Below, piece by piece: positions 44,706-57,516 of a stretch of DNA of 64,000 nt (the stretch's first letter is position 1; the number at the start of each line of letters is the position of its first letter). The stretch lies in NCBI GenBank assembly GCA_036768485.1, contig JAVLUZ010000154.1:7422512-7486511 (forward strand), read 5' to 3'. The DNA is from Mermis nigrescens. Taxonomy: Eukaryota; Nematoda; Enoplea; Mermithida; Mermithidae. The notes beneath the pieces were generated by a model. That model saw only the letters and a program-made list of their open reading frames with translations. It did no database searches and had not been told where the DNA came from. Position numbers and translations under genes: made by a program.

Positions 44706-47108
44706 CTGGGTTACTGGTGTCTGAATTTCAATAAAGCATATTTATTAGTCACTGATTTAGAAGAATGCAGCCTGTGTGCTTTTTATTTGCACACAATTTA
44801 GTTAATACTTATGTATTATTATACATTAGTCAGTGTTTTCACTTTTAATTTTTTAAGTCACTTTTCACTGCCTTTAAGTAGAAATGACAATTTTATTGTC
44901 ATTTATATTGAGTACATAAAATTTATATTTTAGGCATCAACAATTTATTTTAGCCAACTTTATCATGAAAAGGTTACTTTCAATAAAACGTAAACCTGAA
45001 AATCTAAAGTATTTCAGGTGCTTTCTGTTATTGGCCGGGTTATGGTAGCACAGGGATGGTAAAGAAATTATTGCTGAGTCAACTTTATAAGTGTACAATT
45101 GGCCCTATGCCAACTTAATTCCTTGCTCACATTGTCCATTGCAGTATCTAATGTAATTGGCCCTGGGTTTTTCATGGCACAGGGATAAACGTCTCACTAT
45201 ATACATATATGTACATATAGATAATAATAAACACTATACATTGTATTTACTACATTGTATTTTGAACTGTATTGATTTAACTGGATATTTATTGGCAGAA
45301 AAAAGGCTTTCAAAATGGACACAACGCATTGGCCTTCTTTTGTGTCATCCATATAGTATTTACTCTGCTCAAATAGGAAACACCTCTTCATGGATAGCTG
45401 TTATTGGACTTGAGCTTGTGGACTAATGGCATCTCGGATTGGAGACATGAAGTGGCGCTCATCAGTATAGAACATAGGTTGTTGACAAGGCTGAGCAGCT
45501 ATATAGTGGAGCGTTGCATTCATAGTCTTTACCTGCTTTAAAATTTTCATTTTACCTGCTTTAAAATGTTAAGATAAATGTTGAGAATAGTTGTCATAAT
45601 GTTGTTATCTGCATATAATGTGGACTTCTACGTGGGTTGTGTTCTTTTTTCATTTTTTCACCATAAAAGTAGTAAGTAGTCCTAGATTTTGCAAAATTTC
45701 TGAATTGAATTCTTGCTTTCTAATGTCGTGCATGGGTCCACTCAAAAAAATAATATGTATTAATGGGTACCGGGATTTCCCTTTTTTATCACCTTTTAGG
45801 TAAGCAAAAAAATTTTCAATCTGAATGAATAGAGCATCTCAAAAAACGTTGAGAAATGCAGTTTTGACGATCTATACCAACGAATTAGCCAAGATATAGA
45901 TCAGTTGGGCCCTCATCCCTTGGTGAATCCTGGATTCAGGCTGCATTCATTGATGTTCACCAAAATACAGAGCGCAGATATAGAGGGCCCCTGTTGTCAA
46001 ATTGGGGTGCAACAGAGAATAATGTGAAATTCCCTGGATAATTTTAGTCATTTTTTATGATGTTTTTTCAAATTTTTCGGGCTTCGTGCTGCCAACACTC
46101 ATTGATAATATTTACTGTCTAGCATGGCGCTTTAAAAATCATGTTGTTATGTGGAAGCAATGGAACACTTCAAAAAATTTAGGCAGAAAAGTACATAGCA
46201 TTTTAATTACAGTAACATAAAAGTCTGATGCATTTGGCACAAAGGCCTAAAATTTGACATGAGAGCCAAAAAAATGAATAAAGATTTATTTTAGTCCTTA
46301 AAATAATTTCTTTGAGTATTTTTTAAGGCCTTTGGCTGATTTATGTACTAATTTTGTGCAGTTTTGTGGAAAACTTTCGGAATTTTTTTATTCCCTTTGG
46401 ATCACTTATGATTCTGCACGCAGATGGCAAAAACCGCTATTTAGCTTAATAGTCGGATTATGCGACAATTCTTGACACCTGAGAAAATTTAGATTCCGCC
46501 CCCTGTCAGAAAATCCTGGATTTCACTTCCAACATAAAAAAGCTGGCATTTTTGGCGCTTCGTGTCATTAATCCAATCAAAATTATCATTTATTGCCTAT
46601 TCCAATCAAAAATTTTTTGCAAGGCAAAATTTTAACTCATCTTTCATCATCAGAAAGTTTAGCTAACTCGAGCTTATTATGATAAAAATGTCGATATTTT
46701 AATTTCAAATATCGGAAAAGTGCAAATATGGACTAAAATGTCAAAAACTTTCAGAGCTTTGGGCCATCTGTATCTACTGTATTCATAAATTCAATGTTTT
46801 TGGCGCTCGTGGCTAATGCTTCAGATTTGTATACAACTGATGTTCTTTCTTCGTCTAATTTTTTAAATTTTCCAATACTTCACACCCAATTTTTGCTGAA
46901 GCCAAAAAGATACTTTACCCAGTTTTCTTTGTCACAAATTTTGAATTTCAGAAAAATATTACAGCAAACATGGTTTTAAATAAGAATAGATAACACAAAA
47001 TGGTAAAAAACACTTACATGTGATTGATGATTGCGCATATTTCTGACTTTATTGGAAGAAGTTAGGCAATGAAGGCCTGCACATGGGGGCTTATAGAGGT
47101 CTAGAGCA
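44706..47108. other. no gene recognised
   Basis: AT-rich and progressively CpG-poor. A phrase around TTGGCC(C/G)GGGTT...GGCACAGGGAT occurs twice, near 45,030 and 45,160. Frames of up to 89 codons have no motif. Confidence 0.4.
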
Positions 47109-47310
47109 CACCTGACATGGGGTTGGGGAATTACCCTCCCTAAGAGCCTAAAATAATTCTTAGAATTCAATTTTCGAATTTTTTTTGCAATTTTTTGATG
47201 CCAATGGATAGTGTCGATAAAAACATTGAAAAGAGTGTTTTTTTTGTCATACCACCATTTTTAAAGAAATTTTTTTACTTTTGAAAATCTTGCATCCCCA
47301 AAAAATAATT
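47109..47310 (+). mobile_element. hAT-type MITE, family 2, copy 13 (decayed)
   Basis: Plus-oriented and diverged. Most CpG positions of the family have changed (for example GAGAAACGTCGAAAAA becomes AAAAACATTGAAAAG). Ends approximate. Confidence 0.65.
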
Positions 47311-47943
47311 TTGAAATGTAAGATAATGTGTGAAAAATAATGGAAATTGGCATCTTTTCATTGAAAAATTAAAATTTTTAAGTGCTGTGCACCACACGAT
47401 CATTATTTTTCACAGGGTTGTTTTAAGCGGCCAAAAAAAACGTCATTTCTAATAGTATTTAAAAGAAATCAAACTTTTTTCAGGCAAGCTCGAATTTTAC
47501 GAGCTTAACAATATTTTAAAACGTCAGAAAATGTACTTTCTTTTGTGCCCCGGCAAACAAATCCTAGTATAGGGTCACTAACAAAGGCACAACAAGGCCA
47601 ATTGGGGAAAGGGGATGGTCAGCCACTGTGTGGGAGCAAAAAGCGAGCTCTTTACTGCCAAAATGACCTAAAAGAGGGTTTAGGCACTAAAATGGCGTTA
47701 AAACTACATGATTACACACTTCCTAGTCTAGTAGAAGTGCTTACATAAAAATTTTCAATTTTCATCCATTTTTTGGCCTTCATTCTACCTCATTTTTCCA
47801 GTATAATTTTCCCCTTTCCACTCTTCCCCAAACTTCCCCCATGTGCATGTCTGGTCACAATATAATAAACAACATTCTTACTAGCTATTGCTCAAGCGGG
47901 GCATCCACTAGACTATTTTGACTGACCTTTTACTAGTTATAAA

Positions 47944-48222
47944 CATAGGTGGGCAGCACCAAAATTTTGGGATGGAGAGGGGTCATAGTTACAGCACCAA
48001 ATTCTGGGTGGGAGAAAAATTTTCAAAGGTAAAAATTAGTCTTAAAGTGGTCAAAAAAACACCATTTTTTTGACGGTTTCATTTATACCATTCAATGGTA
48101 TCAAAAATTACAGAAAGCAAAAAAATTCAAATTTGAATTTCAGTTTATTTTGATTTCTGGGGGAGGGGGTTACAACTTCTGGGGGGGGCTGCATTGCATA
48201 CCCCCATGCCCAGCACATGTGT
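47944..48222 (-). mobile_element. hAT-type MITE, family 2, copy 14
   Basis: Minus-oriented, starts CATAGGTGGGCAGCACC. Target duplication not clear. CpG positions mostly lost. Confidence 0.7.
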
Positions 48223-48715
48223 TGGTAATGTGAAGCAATGCAGAAGGTTACATATGCAAATTAAGCTAAAAGGTTAAAGTAAATAATATGAACATGAGCA
48301 CAGGTAAATAATTGTGTGAGGGCCAATGGCCTCACTTATTATTTTCTATCAAGCAACAGAAGAATATGCCTGAGCCAGTTTTTGCTATTTTATGAGGTGA
48401 TAAGCTATAGTAAAAAGAAAGTTGGTTTTGGCAAAATAGTTGAGCCCCAAATTTGTTTATCTCAAACATTTTATTTTGTTTAAATTGCAAAAGTGGTTCC
48501 TGAGATTTGCTCAACAAATCTAAAAGGTATGAAACACTTTTTTGAGTGATCATCAACAATATATTGTCTTTAGAGGTTTACAGAAGGCACTTTGATTTAA
48601 GATTCCGAAATGTGCATAATCATGTCATATTATTGTTAAACTGAATTATGGTAGGCCATTAAATACTAATTTTGTGCCATTTATAGTGAAAACAATGTGT
48701 ATTGGTTTCTTAACA

Positions 48716-49890
48716 GTGTGACCAAGAAGGATGTTTATCCTTTTGCTACATCTTGATGAGACATTGGATGCCTTAGAAACAGCAAAGTATTTTTCCACAT
48801 TGGATTTGGCATCAGGTTATTGGCAGTTGAGTTTGAGGTAAAAGCAGAAGGAAAGACTGCCTCTTAAGTCACAAGGGCTAATTTGAGCTTGCTATGGTCA
48901 TGCCCTCTTGGTCCTTGTAATGCACCTGGAACATTTCAATGATTGATGGACCTGGTATTGGATGGATATCTGTTGAATTTTTGCACTGTGTACTTGGAAT
49001 ATGTTATCATTTTCTCATCATCCTCTGAAGAGCACTGCAAATATTTAATAAGCCTAGACAGACTGAACATCACAGGCTAGTCTTAAATTGAAGGAAAAGA
49101 AGTGTTATTTTGGGAAACAACAAGTTCTTTTCTTGGTCATTTGATGTCAACTGGAGGAATAAACCAGATCTGAGCAAGATAGAGGCTATCAAAAGTTGGC
49201 CAGTGCCAAAAGACAAGAAGAAATTGTCTTCATTCATAGGACTTTTTCAAATATTATAAACAATTCAGTCAGAATTTCTTGGCTAAGGCTGCAGTCCTCA
49301 TTTATTTCAGAAAGGCAAGAAGCCATATTAATGGACCACAGAATGTTAAAGACATTTGAGCTACTCAAGGAAGAGAAAGCAAGGCATCACACATTGTAGT
49401 ACTCCAGCTTTTACTAAAAAGATTTTTTGGTTGGTACTGATGCTTGATAATTAAGTGGCCACAGTTGTCTTAGCACAATATGAAGATAAGGACTATGGAT
49501 AATATCATGAGGGTCAGTTATTGTACAATGCTGAAAAGGAGTATCACATGAACAAGAAAGAGATGCTGCCCATATTATAGGCAGTCATTTAACCATACAG
49601 GCCTGATGTCTTTGGTCGTCAATCTGATTTGGTAACTGACAGTTCTTGTGGTGCCAGAAAGTCAGTGCTACTACATTGAGATAATGAAGATATTTAAGAT
49701 GGCAACATGAGCTTACTCAGGCTAATGATACATTGACTGTACTGTGTGGTACACATAATGCAATTGTTGTAAAGAAGGTTTATGTGTTTCTATTTGAAAC
49801 ATATGATCACTTGTTGGCTCAGAGGACTAGGCAGATTCATCAAAAGATATTCAAGTATCTGACAATCCTAGTCAGTGCATGAAATGGTTA
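48716..49890 (+). pseudogene. pol: decayed Ty3/gypsy RT-RNase H
   Basis: Frame-shifted and stop-ridden, but landmarks keep their order. Near 48,720 a KKDVYP-like start; at 48,760-48,835 ETAKYFSTLDLASGYWQL, the RT palm entry; at 48,985-49,030 the remains of the catalytic loop (a Val-Ile-Ile-Phe-Ser-Ser stretch where the two Asp are gone); at 49,140-49,260 the thumb; at 49,400-49,640 RNase H with FFVGTDA, AQYEDKDYG and EKEYHMNKKEML. It differs from the element at 1-8,375, for example in the ASGYWQ motif. The span contains almost no CpG. No LTRs seen. Confidence 0.85.
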
Positions 49891-51243
49891 GACATGGAGT
49901 ATACAAACATACATTTATTTTATTCCATATTCATTTATTTTGTAAACTCATTTGCTTAGTTTATTTTATATAATGTGTTCTTTTTGTATTCATTTTTTAA
50001 TGTATGTATATTTGTCTTGGGTATATTAACCCTCTGTTTACCATCATGTTTTTGCAGTCAAAGTGCACCATCATGGCATAAACTCCTAGTGCATATTAAG
50101 CTATGCCTTCTAAACATTCTCTGACAGCTATTACTTTCATTTAGTGCAATTTTTTATGCTCTTTCTGAATATGTATGTTATTTTCTGTGAAGATTATTTT
50201 TGAAAGAGGTATAAATAAAAAACTCACAATGCATAAGAATAGGCACTTGTTGAATATGCAAAAGCAAGAAAAAGTAGGATTTATGTTGTGTTAACACATC
50301 CAGGTGATGCAATCAAAGAGCTGGAAAGGAATAAACTGCTAAATTTTCTTATTAGAATCCTATTTTCCAATCTTAATTTCAGATATCACTGTAAATAGGC
50401 CAAAAGTTCATTTCTACTACTCTATAACTCCACTTCAAGCTAAACCATTAAAAATGATGTAACTAAAGCCAAAACAAGTTAGCTAGACAAAGTTTTGGAA
50501 ACATGGATAAGGTAGAACAGAAAAAAAATGCCACAAAAGTGATTCATTATGCCTCCGGCATGGGACACGGTAAATAGAGGATTAATGCTTATATGTATAT
50601 GGTTAAAGCAAGCAAATTTATAGATGCATGCCAAAAGCATCCCACCTGTTGACTGGTTGAACTCTGAATCAATATGCCCTGTTTTCGACGTAAAGCCTGA
50701 CTTGACAGTCATTGAGGAGGTGCAGACTACACTGGAAACTGCATTGCTCAAGGATGTCATGCCCTTGGACATTATGAACGTCTGGGGGCCTATCTGGCAC
50801 AAAAACTTAGAGCACATGCCAGATATGCAAGTTCCATTTCTGATCAGAACTTATAATTCAAGCTCAAAAGCATCATGCGTTAGATTTTGTTCTTGTTTAC
50901 TGGATACAAGTATTGTTGGTACCTATTGAAAAGTATCAAGTTGTTATGATGAAAAAGACTGCTTGTTTCACCAAGCCACATGGCTTATTTCTGGTTCAAA
51001 TTTGCTCAAGAGCATGGCTTTTTATTTTCAATTCAAATTGTTCACACCATCTATTGATCAAGCACTACTTTAAATTCATTGTTAGGTTACTTGCTGTCTA
51101 ACAAATATGTTATAAAGGTTGTATATGGTTGGAATGCTTTTGTAGATATATTCAATCACATAAGCAGCCACAGATGTTGGCTTCATAGAGGTAAGGGAAG
51201 CAGTTGATGCAATATGCATTCTACAATCGTGGATCTAGTGGGC
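49891..51243. other. no gene recognised; one protein-like frame
   Basis: A plus frame at 50,624-50,929 (starting MHAKSIPPVDWLNSES) looks mildly protein-like but has no known motif, and an equally long frame lies on the other strand. The rest is AT-rich and nearly CpG-free. Confidence 0.35.
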
Positions 51244-51251
51244 AGGACCAC

Positions 51252-51492
51252 CACGCATGGGCGTGGGAGGTTGGGGGTATGCTACCCCCCAGAAATCAAA
51301 ATACCCTTCCAGAATTCAAATTTTGGAAAATTTTTTTTGCTTTTTTAGCGATTTTTTGATGCTATTGGATAGTGCTCAATGAGAAACATTGAAAAATGGT
51401 GTTTTTACCATACAATCACTTTTAAGACCATTTTTTGACCTTTGAAAATTTTTTAACCCCCCCTCCAGAAGCTTGAAGCTGCCTGACTTTTG
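51252..51492 (+). mobile_element. hAT-type MITE, family 2, copy 15
   Basis: Plus-oriented. Flanks AGGACCAC (51,244-51,251) and GTGACCAC (51,493-51,500), 6 of 8. All three CpGs of the central block have become TpG or CpA (GAGAAACATTGAAAAATGG). Confidence 0.75.
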
Positions 51493-51500
51493 GTGACCAC

Positions 51501-51690
51501 CATATATGGGTGGCACTAAAATTCTGGGGACGGGCAATGTTTTTCAAGAATCAAAAATTGCCTTAGAAATGGTGGTATGGCAGACATTGTATTTCAACAT
51601 TTCTCATTGAGCATTATTGATTGGCATCAAAAAATTGTTAAAAAACTGAAAAATTTCCAAAAATTTAATTCTGAGAAGAGTATCTTGTGT
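51501..51690 (-). mobile_element. hAT-type MITE, family 2, copy 16 (truncated, inverted)
   Basis: Begins right after the target duplication of copy 15, as copy 3 does after copy 2, and breaks off before its far end. Confidence 0.7.
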
Positions 51691-52249
51691 GTATAGTGTG
51701 GATTGTTGATGCAATTTTTCGCATCCCAATTATACCTTAGTTTGGTCTCTAAGAAAGCTCTTGTATGCATATTTATGGCCACTATTGTAAGTACTAGCTG
51801 AAGTACAAAATATGGTGTACAGTACATGCATCTAACAATTGAATCAACCAAACAACAAACATGCAACATAAGTATCTAGACTTGTTTTCAAAACTTCTTT
51901 TGAGGTTTATTTTATGTGAAAATCTCACATTTTCCTGTCAAGAATTAATCTGTCATTTAATGGAATGGTTTCTGCTTAAATTTCTGAGATGATTTTGTGT
52001 TGCATATTAATGCAAGTCACTATTGTTTTGTGCTTTTACTAAAAGTTAATATGTATAATCCATTTAAGTATATACCTATACATTTCATCACGTTCAGTTA
52101 GCCGCATGTGCTAACTATGACAGCCAAGTTGTTTTTCTTTTCAGACACCTGTTTTCAATTCACTTTTGTCGCAAATGTTTATTTTTTATTCTATTCATGA
52201 TTACAACTTTTCCAATGAGGTACTCTTATGCTATCCCCTTTTCTCCATA

Positions 52250-53206
52250 TTAACTTTGGCCATCAGTTTGTTTCTTACCATCATGACAAACGTCATCCCG
52301 TTGCTTTTCTCCGCTACCATGCAGCGTGATTAAATCACCGCTTTCCGTTTTCTGTTTGTGATGAGATTTAACCTCTTTCCGATAAATACCCAGTCCACGT
52401 CCAATATCCATATAACCACATATATCCTCTAAGCTCAAACATTGCTGAATTCCATGGTCACCATCTTCCACCTCACTCTTTGACATCAACAATGATTTTG
52501 ATGTATGATGTGACTGATTCTCCAAGTTGCGTACTACAACACGCGGCTTTTCAGTCTTAAGATTAGTAACCTTGGTTCACTCAAAAAAGGGCAAACATGG
52601 TTTCCTCTTTTAGACTGACACGTATTAATTTGCAAAGATGCACTCTCCAAGTCCTCATTATCATTGTTAGGAACTAACGTTGTATACAATTTCTTAGAAG
52701 AAGGCGTTTTCGAATGCAAAGGTTTCAAGTCAATTCCCAACGTATACATATTTGACAGTTGTGGTAACACACCATACTATCTGTCACCTAGCCAGTGGAG
52801 AAGCACGACTTGTATATCCTTGAACGGGGCAAAAAATTATTTTCTATTTGATAATTAATCTCCATAGTAATGTCAAATGCCAGAATCGGCCCTTTAAACA
52901 TAATTGTTGGACACATCTGAGGTATCACGATACCATGAAGGTTTACATCCTCATTGTTATTTATATAAATATCAACCGCGTACTTTAACTCTTTTTCTTG
53001 AGCATTAAAGCCTCAAATTCCATTCATGTAATATCATTTCATCCACTGCGCCACAGTACACAGATGGATGCACTGTATCTTCTCATCCTGAAGCAAGAAA
53101 AACATCCATTACCTTCATTAAGCCATTCAACATGATCAATACAGAACATTTTACGTCCATAAATGCTGCTGATTAGACCTTCTCTGTTCTCTGTTCATTC
53201 TGCTAA
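52250..53206 (-). pseudogene. decayed coding region downstream of the Cys-rich exon
   Basis: Several overlapping frames look coding in turn: a segment ending EWLNEG near 53,130; VHPSVYCGAVDEM near 53,060; VDIYINNNEDVNLHGIVIPQ and FDITMEINYQIENN at 52,990-52,840; and a 91-codon hydrophilic frame at 52,525-52,250. Together they suggest one old gene of some 300 codons broken by several indels. I do not recognise it. It continues from the exon at 53,203-53,550 and lies downstream of the polymerase remnant on the same strand. Confidence 0.4.
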
Positions 53207-53550
53207 ATAAGATGCTGTGAATCAGTGTTTGTTCCAGGTTTTCCATAAGTTCTATAAAATAGACAAGCAGATGAACAGTAAAAACAACAGCATCCTGCAC
53301 AACCGCATGTTTCTGAACAATATGTAAAAGCGATCAAATCATTAGCTTCTTCATTTAATTCTTCAATCTTTGAATTTACTTTAGTATTAAGACAAGTTTC
53401 AGCTTTACAACTACCCTTTTATAACATCTTTGAAGATTGAACATTCATTTTAATTGAACGAGTAAAATATTCACTATGAACACTATTTATTGAATTTGTG
53501 TGAATGTTTAAAGACTTACAAACATCCGAGAATAGTTTCTCGAGAAGACC
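53203..53550 (-). pseudogene. cysteine-rich exon of an unknown gene
   Basis: A strong 3' splice site (TTGTATTTTTCTTTAG at 53,551-53,566) is followed by 116 codons. One TAA near codon 41 interrupts an otherwise good frame: helical KVNSKIEELNEEANDLIAF and then a striking Cys cluster, YCSETCGCAGCCCFYCSSAC, before TAG at 53,203. The Cys spacing (CX3CXCX2CCCX2CX3C) is not one I can assign. The position next to a Polinton-type polymerase remnant makes a viral or transposon origin possible, but this is inference. Confidence 0.45.
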
Positions 53551-54139
53551 CTAAAGAAAAATACAATTGGCTTAATAAAGGATGATAATCATTTCAGGGT
53601 CATTGGAAACTCGGAAAAATCTTGAAAGTAAATAGAAGTAATGATGAAAAAATTAGATCAGTAGAGCTCTTGACTACTAATTAAAAAACGACATGCTGAC
53701 CTATAAACTTGTTATTTCCGCTTTGAAAATTGTTCAAAATCCGGTGGATAGAGTGAAACTAACATGGAAGAAAGTTCCACCTACAATTCAAAAATATTCT
53801 CATGTTTTTTAAAAGGAATAAATTTCAATTTGCCAAATATTTCAATTATGATCTTAATGTTAATGCTAATTGTAAATCAGTTAATTCTCAGTTGACTAAT
53901 ATGTCATCTGATATTGATTATAATATAATGAATGACTCAAAAAGGTAATATATTTAATTTTTCTCAGACTTCATTAGTCTCACCTGGATCTAAGATTTTA
54001 CGGGTATAATTAAATTGTTAGAACACTGAGCTGCATTAGTAAAGGGAAATGATGTTGAATTATTAAAAATTAAACGTTTGCGACAACTTTCATTTCCAAA
54101 TATGTCTCACGTTTTTTAATGTCTGGCAAAGCACACAAG

Positions 54140-55145
54140 TTTTCATAATAAAATACTCCAATTCAGAAAGCCTGTCATGCTACCAATAACATCAACATGA
54201 CTATCCTGGTGATATATATGAAGAACCTTCATAGCTAAAGGCCCTTCAACCACTATATATAGCATTGCGAAAATTGGCGCTAAAAATCTTAATTTGATAT
54301 CTGTGTAAGGCCTGCTGAAAGGCCTGCAGTTCTGGTATACCATAGGGGCCTGTGTGATCTCGGTGACCTGCTTTGGATATGAGCTCGTTAGCAGCTTTTT
54401 CTGCGTGCTGTTTTCCACGTGTCACCTTTGTGAATTTGTTTGTACCAATTTTCAAAGAGTTTATTTTCGGGCTCTATGATATGTTGATGTTGGCATTTTG
54501 CAACCACAAGTGCACGTGGTAGATACAAATCATCATTATTTTTAATTCTGGCAAAACATCGTTTCACCTTCATTTCTTTTCCAGATTTATAAACCTTTGT
54601 TTATGCTGAGCACATCCATAGGGAGGGCTCACTTGCACTATTTGTATTTGAGTCTCTGGTTGTTTGAGCTAGATCACCTCATTGAATTGCAAAATCCTCT
54701 CTATTGTATGCAAAGTTTGTTTGCCATGTATGTCGTAGCTCCTTTCAAAAAGATATAATGGCCGGCTTTTTGAGGGTAGAATAAGTTAATTGAACACCCA
54801 CCATATCCATTGAATTGCTCATAATCTTTGTGATTGCATCATTGAAAATCTGTGGCAGATCTCACATCAAGTTTTCAAATTTAGATCGTCAAAATTTTGA
54901 AAAGACAATAAATATCAGCGCCCTTTAGTATTGAATCACTTAATCTTTTGAGTTTCTGGCTCCCCCAACTCGTTGAAGTGATCTGGGGCAAACCACTCAT
55001 CAATTGTTTCCATGTCTTGAGAGGTGTCAGGTAACATTTCATCATCATCTTTCCATTCATTGACTATTTCTAAACTTGCTTCCCAATCACTGTTTTGTGA
55101 CATTATTTTGTGGTTGCACAAAAACTTAAATTGTAAATTACACAA
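54140..55145 (-). pseudogene. Polinton/Maverick-type DNA polymerase B, N-terminal part
   Basis: Protein-primed family B polymerases replicate Polintons and related viruses. The remnant starts with an acidic leader (Met at about 55,100). Around 54,800-54,740 come the remains of a helix and strand (MDMVGVQLTYSTLKKPA), then TIERILQFNEVI, then two better frames at 54,573-54,388 and 54,455-54,143. These carry KNNDDLYLPRALVVAK, a helical AEKAANELISKAG, GIPELQAFQQALHRYQI, and HIYHQDSHVDVIGSMTGFLN. This order (LxRALVVA, then GI-E-FQ--L--Y-I, then a Y-D-H-DVI-SM--F segment) is what I know from the N-terminal region of Polinton polymerases. The exonuclease and palm motifs beyond are not found. At least five frame breaks. 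Confidence 0.7.
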
Positions 55146-55699
55146 CTGACTGTTTGATGCAAGGCTTTTGAAAACACTGAATTATTTTGTACAGCCCTCC
55201 TTCTATATAGACTCGTATACGCCAAGTCACATAATCTCTCTGGAATGCTACATAAAAAAACGTGTCTGAACACATCCTCTGAAATGCAAATCTTATTCTT
55301 AGTCATGTGACGTCATTATGACATTATATGAGGTGCTTAATGACTTAAGCTGAGTACTTAATACACCTGTGTTTTTTTCAGAAATATGAAATGTATTATA
55401 TGGATTAATAAGTCAATTCTTATTATTACATTTCAGTTAATTGACTATGAGTATATTCTTTATAATAAATAAGCAAAAAGGCAAAAATTATTAAACATTT
55501 TAAAATTACCTAATGATTTAGACATTTCTTTGTATCCTTTATTAAGCACATTACCACATTTTATGTACCGTAGACAAATTTTGACGTAATAATGGCTTAA
55601 GTGAACAGCAAGCTGTGACATCATATTAAATGCGGCTGTGACGCAGAAATGCGTGAGATGCGTGTATGCCTATCTTCTGTGTAAGTATATGTTTAAATA

Positions 55700-55960
55700 C
55701 AGGGGGATGGCGGGGCCGGGATTGCTACTGATGGGTCAAAATTTTCTGATGTTTTGGGGTTTGTGGGGAGGACATCCAACTGTGGGTGGGTGGGGAATCC
55801 CCAAAAGCCTCTGTTACACTATGCTTTTTGGCAATTTTGAGGGGGTTGGGGTAAATGACCACCAATTTTTGGCCAAAAATTGCAAAAACGCACCTACAGA
55901 TGGCCAAAAAAATGCAGGTTTTTGCCAAATATCAATGTTGGCTCATGCATTCATTTTTGG
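55700..55960. repeat. G-rich dispersed repeat, copy 2
   Basis: GAGGGGGTTGGGGTAAATGACC, CCAATTTTTGGCC and AAAAAAATGCAG correspond to 38,870-38,920. The 118-codon frame across it is not a gene. Confidence 0.5.
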
Positions 55961-56828
55961 AGCCATTTTTATACAATATCAAAATACTTTCTGAGACAAA
56001 GTAATATTAATTCAACCCTTTTTAGGATTCTTTAGGAGATTTCAAAAAAAATTATTGGCACTCCATGCAAAATATTGCTTATATACTGTATTTAGATTAA
56101 AGCAGGGGAATTAGACAATCCAAAATCATTTTTTGTTTCATTTAGGCATTCTCATGCAGATTTAAATATCTTTTGTGTCTATTTATACTGTTTTTAAAAT
56201 TTTATGTAAGAATAAGTACTATTTAATAACTTTGCACTTTTTTGCCATTCAAAGATAAAATTGTTTAATTTATACCACTATACAGTGTAAACCTTTATGT
56301 ATGCACAAAAATGTGCTTTTGTTCTGATAGTTGATTTTAGAATAAAATATCTTTTTTTACACACCTCAAAAGCAAAATGTTTACTCACAGAAAAATAAGC
56401 AAGTTTCATTTAAAAGTATTGGGTGATTGGTTGAAAATCAGCATTGTATTAAATTTTTGTTAAAATTTATTTAGCAAGAAACTTCTAATTCTGAGTTGCA
56501 AAATTAAAATTTCTCTGATAATGAATTCAAACACACGTTTGAATTTAGTCTAGGAGATGATTTATATTGCTTTGTATCCAAATTTAATGGTTTCATTAAC
56601 ATTAGATTTTGTATTTGTAAATCTTTTAATTTTGGCTAGCCACCATTATATCCCATTACTCATGGCATTAATTTAATGACCTATTAGCATGAAAAGCTTC
56701 TAAGTGTGATAGACGAAATGATTGATGGATTAATGAATGGTATTACATTATAAAAACTCGAGTTATCTTATGATACTATCACTTCAATTGAGACTGGCGT
56801 AATATCAAACAAGATTTTGGTTTTACAG

Positions 56829-57258
56829 AACAATTAGAAGAAACAAAGAATCACTCTAAACTCATTCTAATTTGAAGCTTGGCAAAAACAAAAAGAAGAT
56901 ATTATGAAAGCTATCAAAAAACTGCAAGGTATACATTAGATTTATTTTTAATTAATTCAAAGCAATTATTCATTATTTAAGGATCAACTAAGCATAAATC
57001 AAAAAAGGGTAAAATTCTTGGTGACAATTTGGAGTTAAAAGAGAAGAAAGCAGAAATGAATCAGCCTGCAAAAGGTATATACATAGATTAACTTATCTAT
57101 TTATTTTTTGATTTATGTTAACAATTTTAGATATAACCAATCAACTACCACAGAAAACTGATAATTTGACAAACAATATTGCAAATTATATTAGTGATTT
57201 GTTCTTATCACAGTTTTGCATGCCTCCATACACACAGCCATTAGATAATTTTTTATGA
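56829..57258 (+). CDS. 3' end of a spliced gene with two ~55-bp introns
   Basis: Exons 56,829-56,928, 56,982-57,074 and 57,131-57,258 are joined by introns of 53 and 56 bp. All boundaries are canonical: CAAG|GTATAC...TATTTAAG|G, AAAG|GTATAT...CAATTTTAG|A, with an upstream acceptor TTTTGGTTTTACAG. Both introns are phase 1, and the frame stays open through both junctions to TGA at 57,256. The product is Lys/Glu-rich and hydrophilic (AWQKQKEDIMKAIKKLQ, KKGKILGDN, LKEKKAEMNQ, ending PPYTQPLDNFL). In the first exon a one-base slip near 56,871 separates two protein-like halves, so the copy may be broken or misread. Upstream exons were not found. Function unknown; it may be host or part of the decayed Polinton-like locus. 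Confidence 0.6.
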
Positions 57259-57516
57259 ATATTCCATGGTTTAATATTTATTTTATTATACTGATATGAA
57301 TGCCATTTTTCTTTTTTATTTGTGGGTGACTGCTCAACTTTTTAATGAAAATATGCAACATAAAATGAATAAGATTTTATGCAGTCACACCAAAATGATT
57401 TGAAAAACAGAGTTATTTATTAAATAATGTATTATAGATAATAAAAAAATAAAAAGCAAATATTTTAGGTAAAAAAATAAATAGTTCGTTTACACCCAAA
57501 GACAAAAAAAATGAAA

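Noticed and set aside
48241..50520. Fungal-type RIP as the cause of decay
   Set aside because: The loss is at CpG, not CpA, and the genome is animal.
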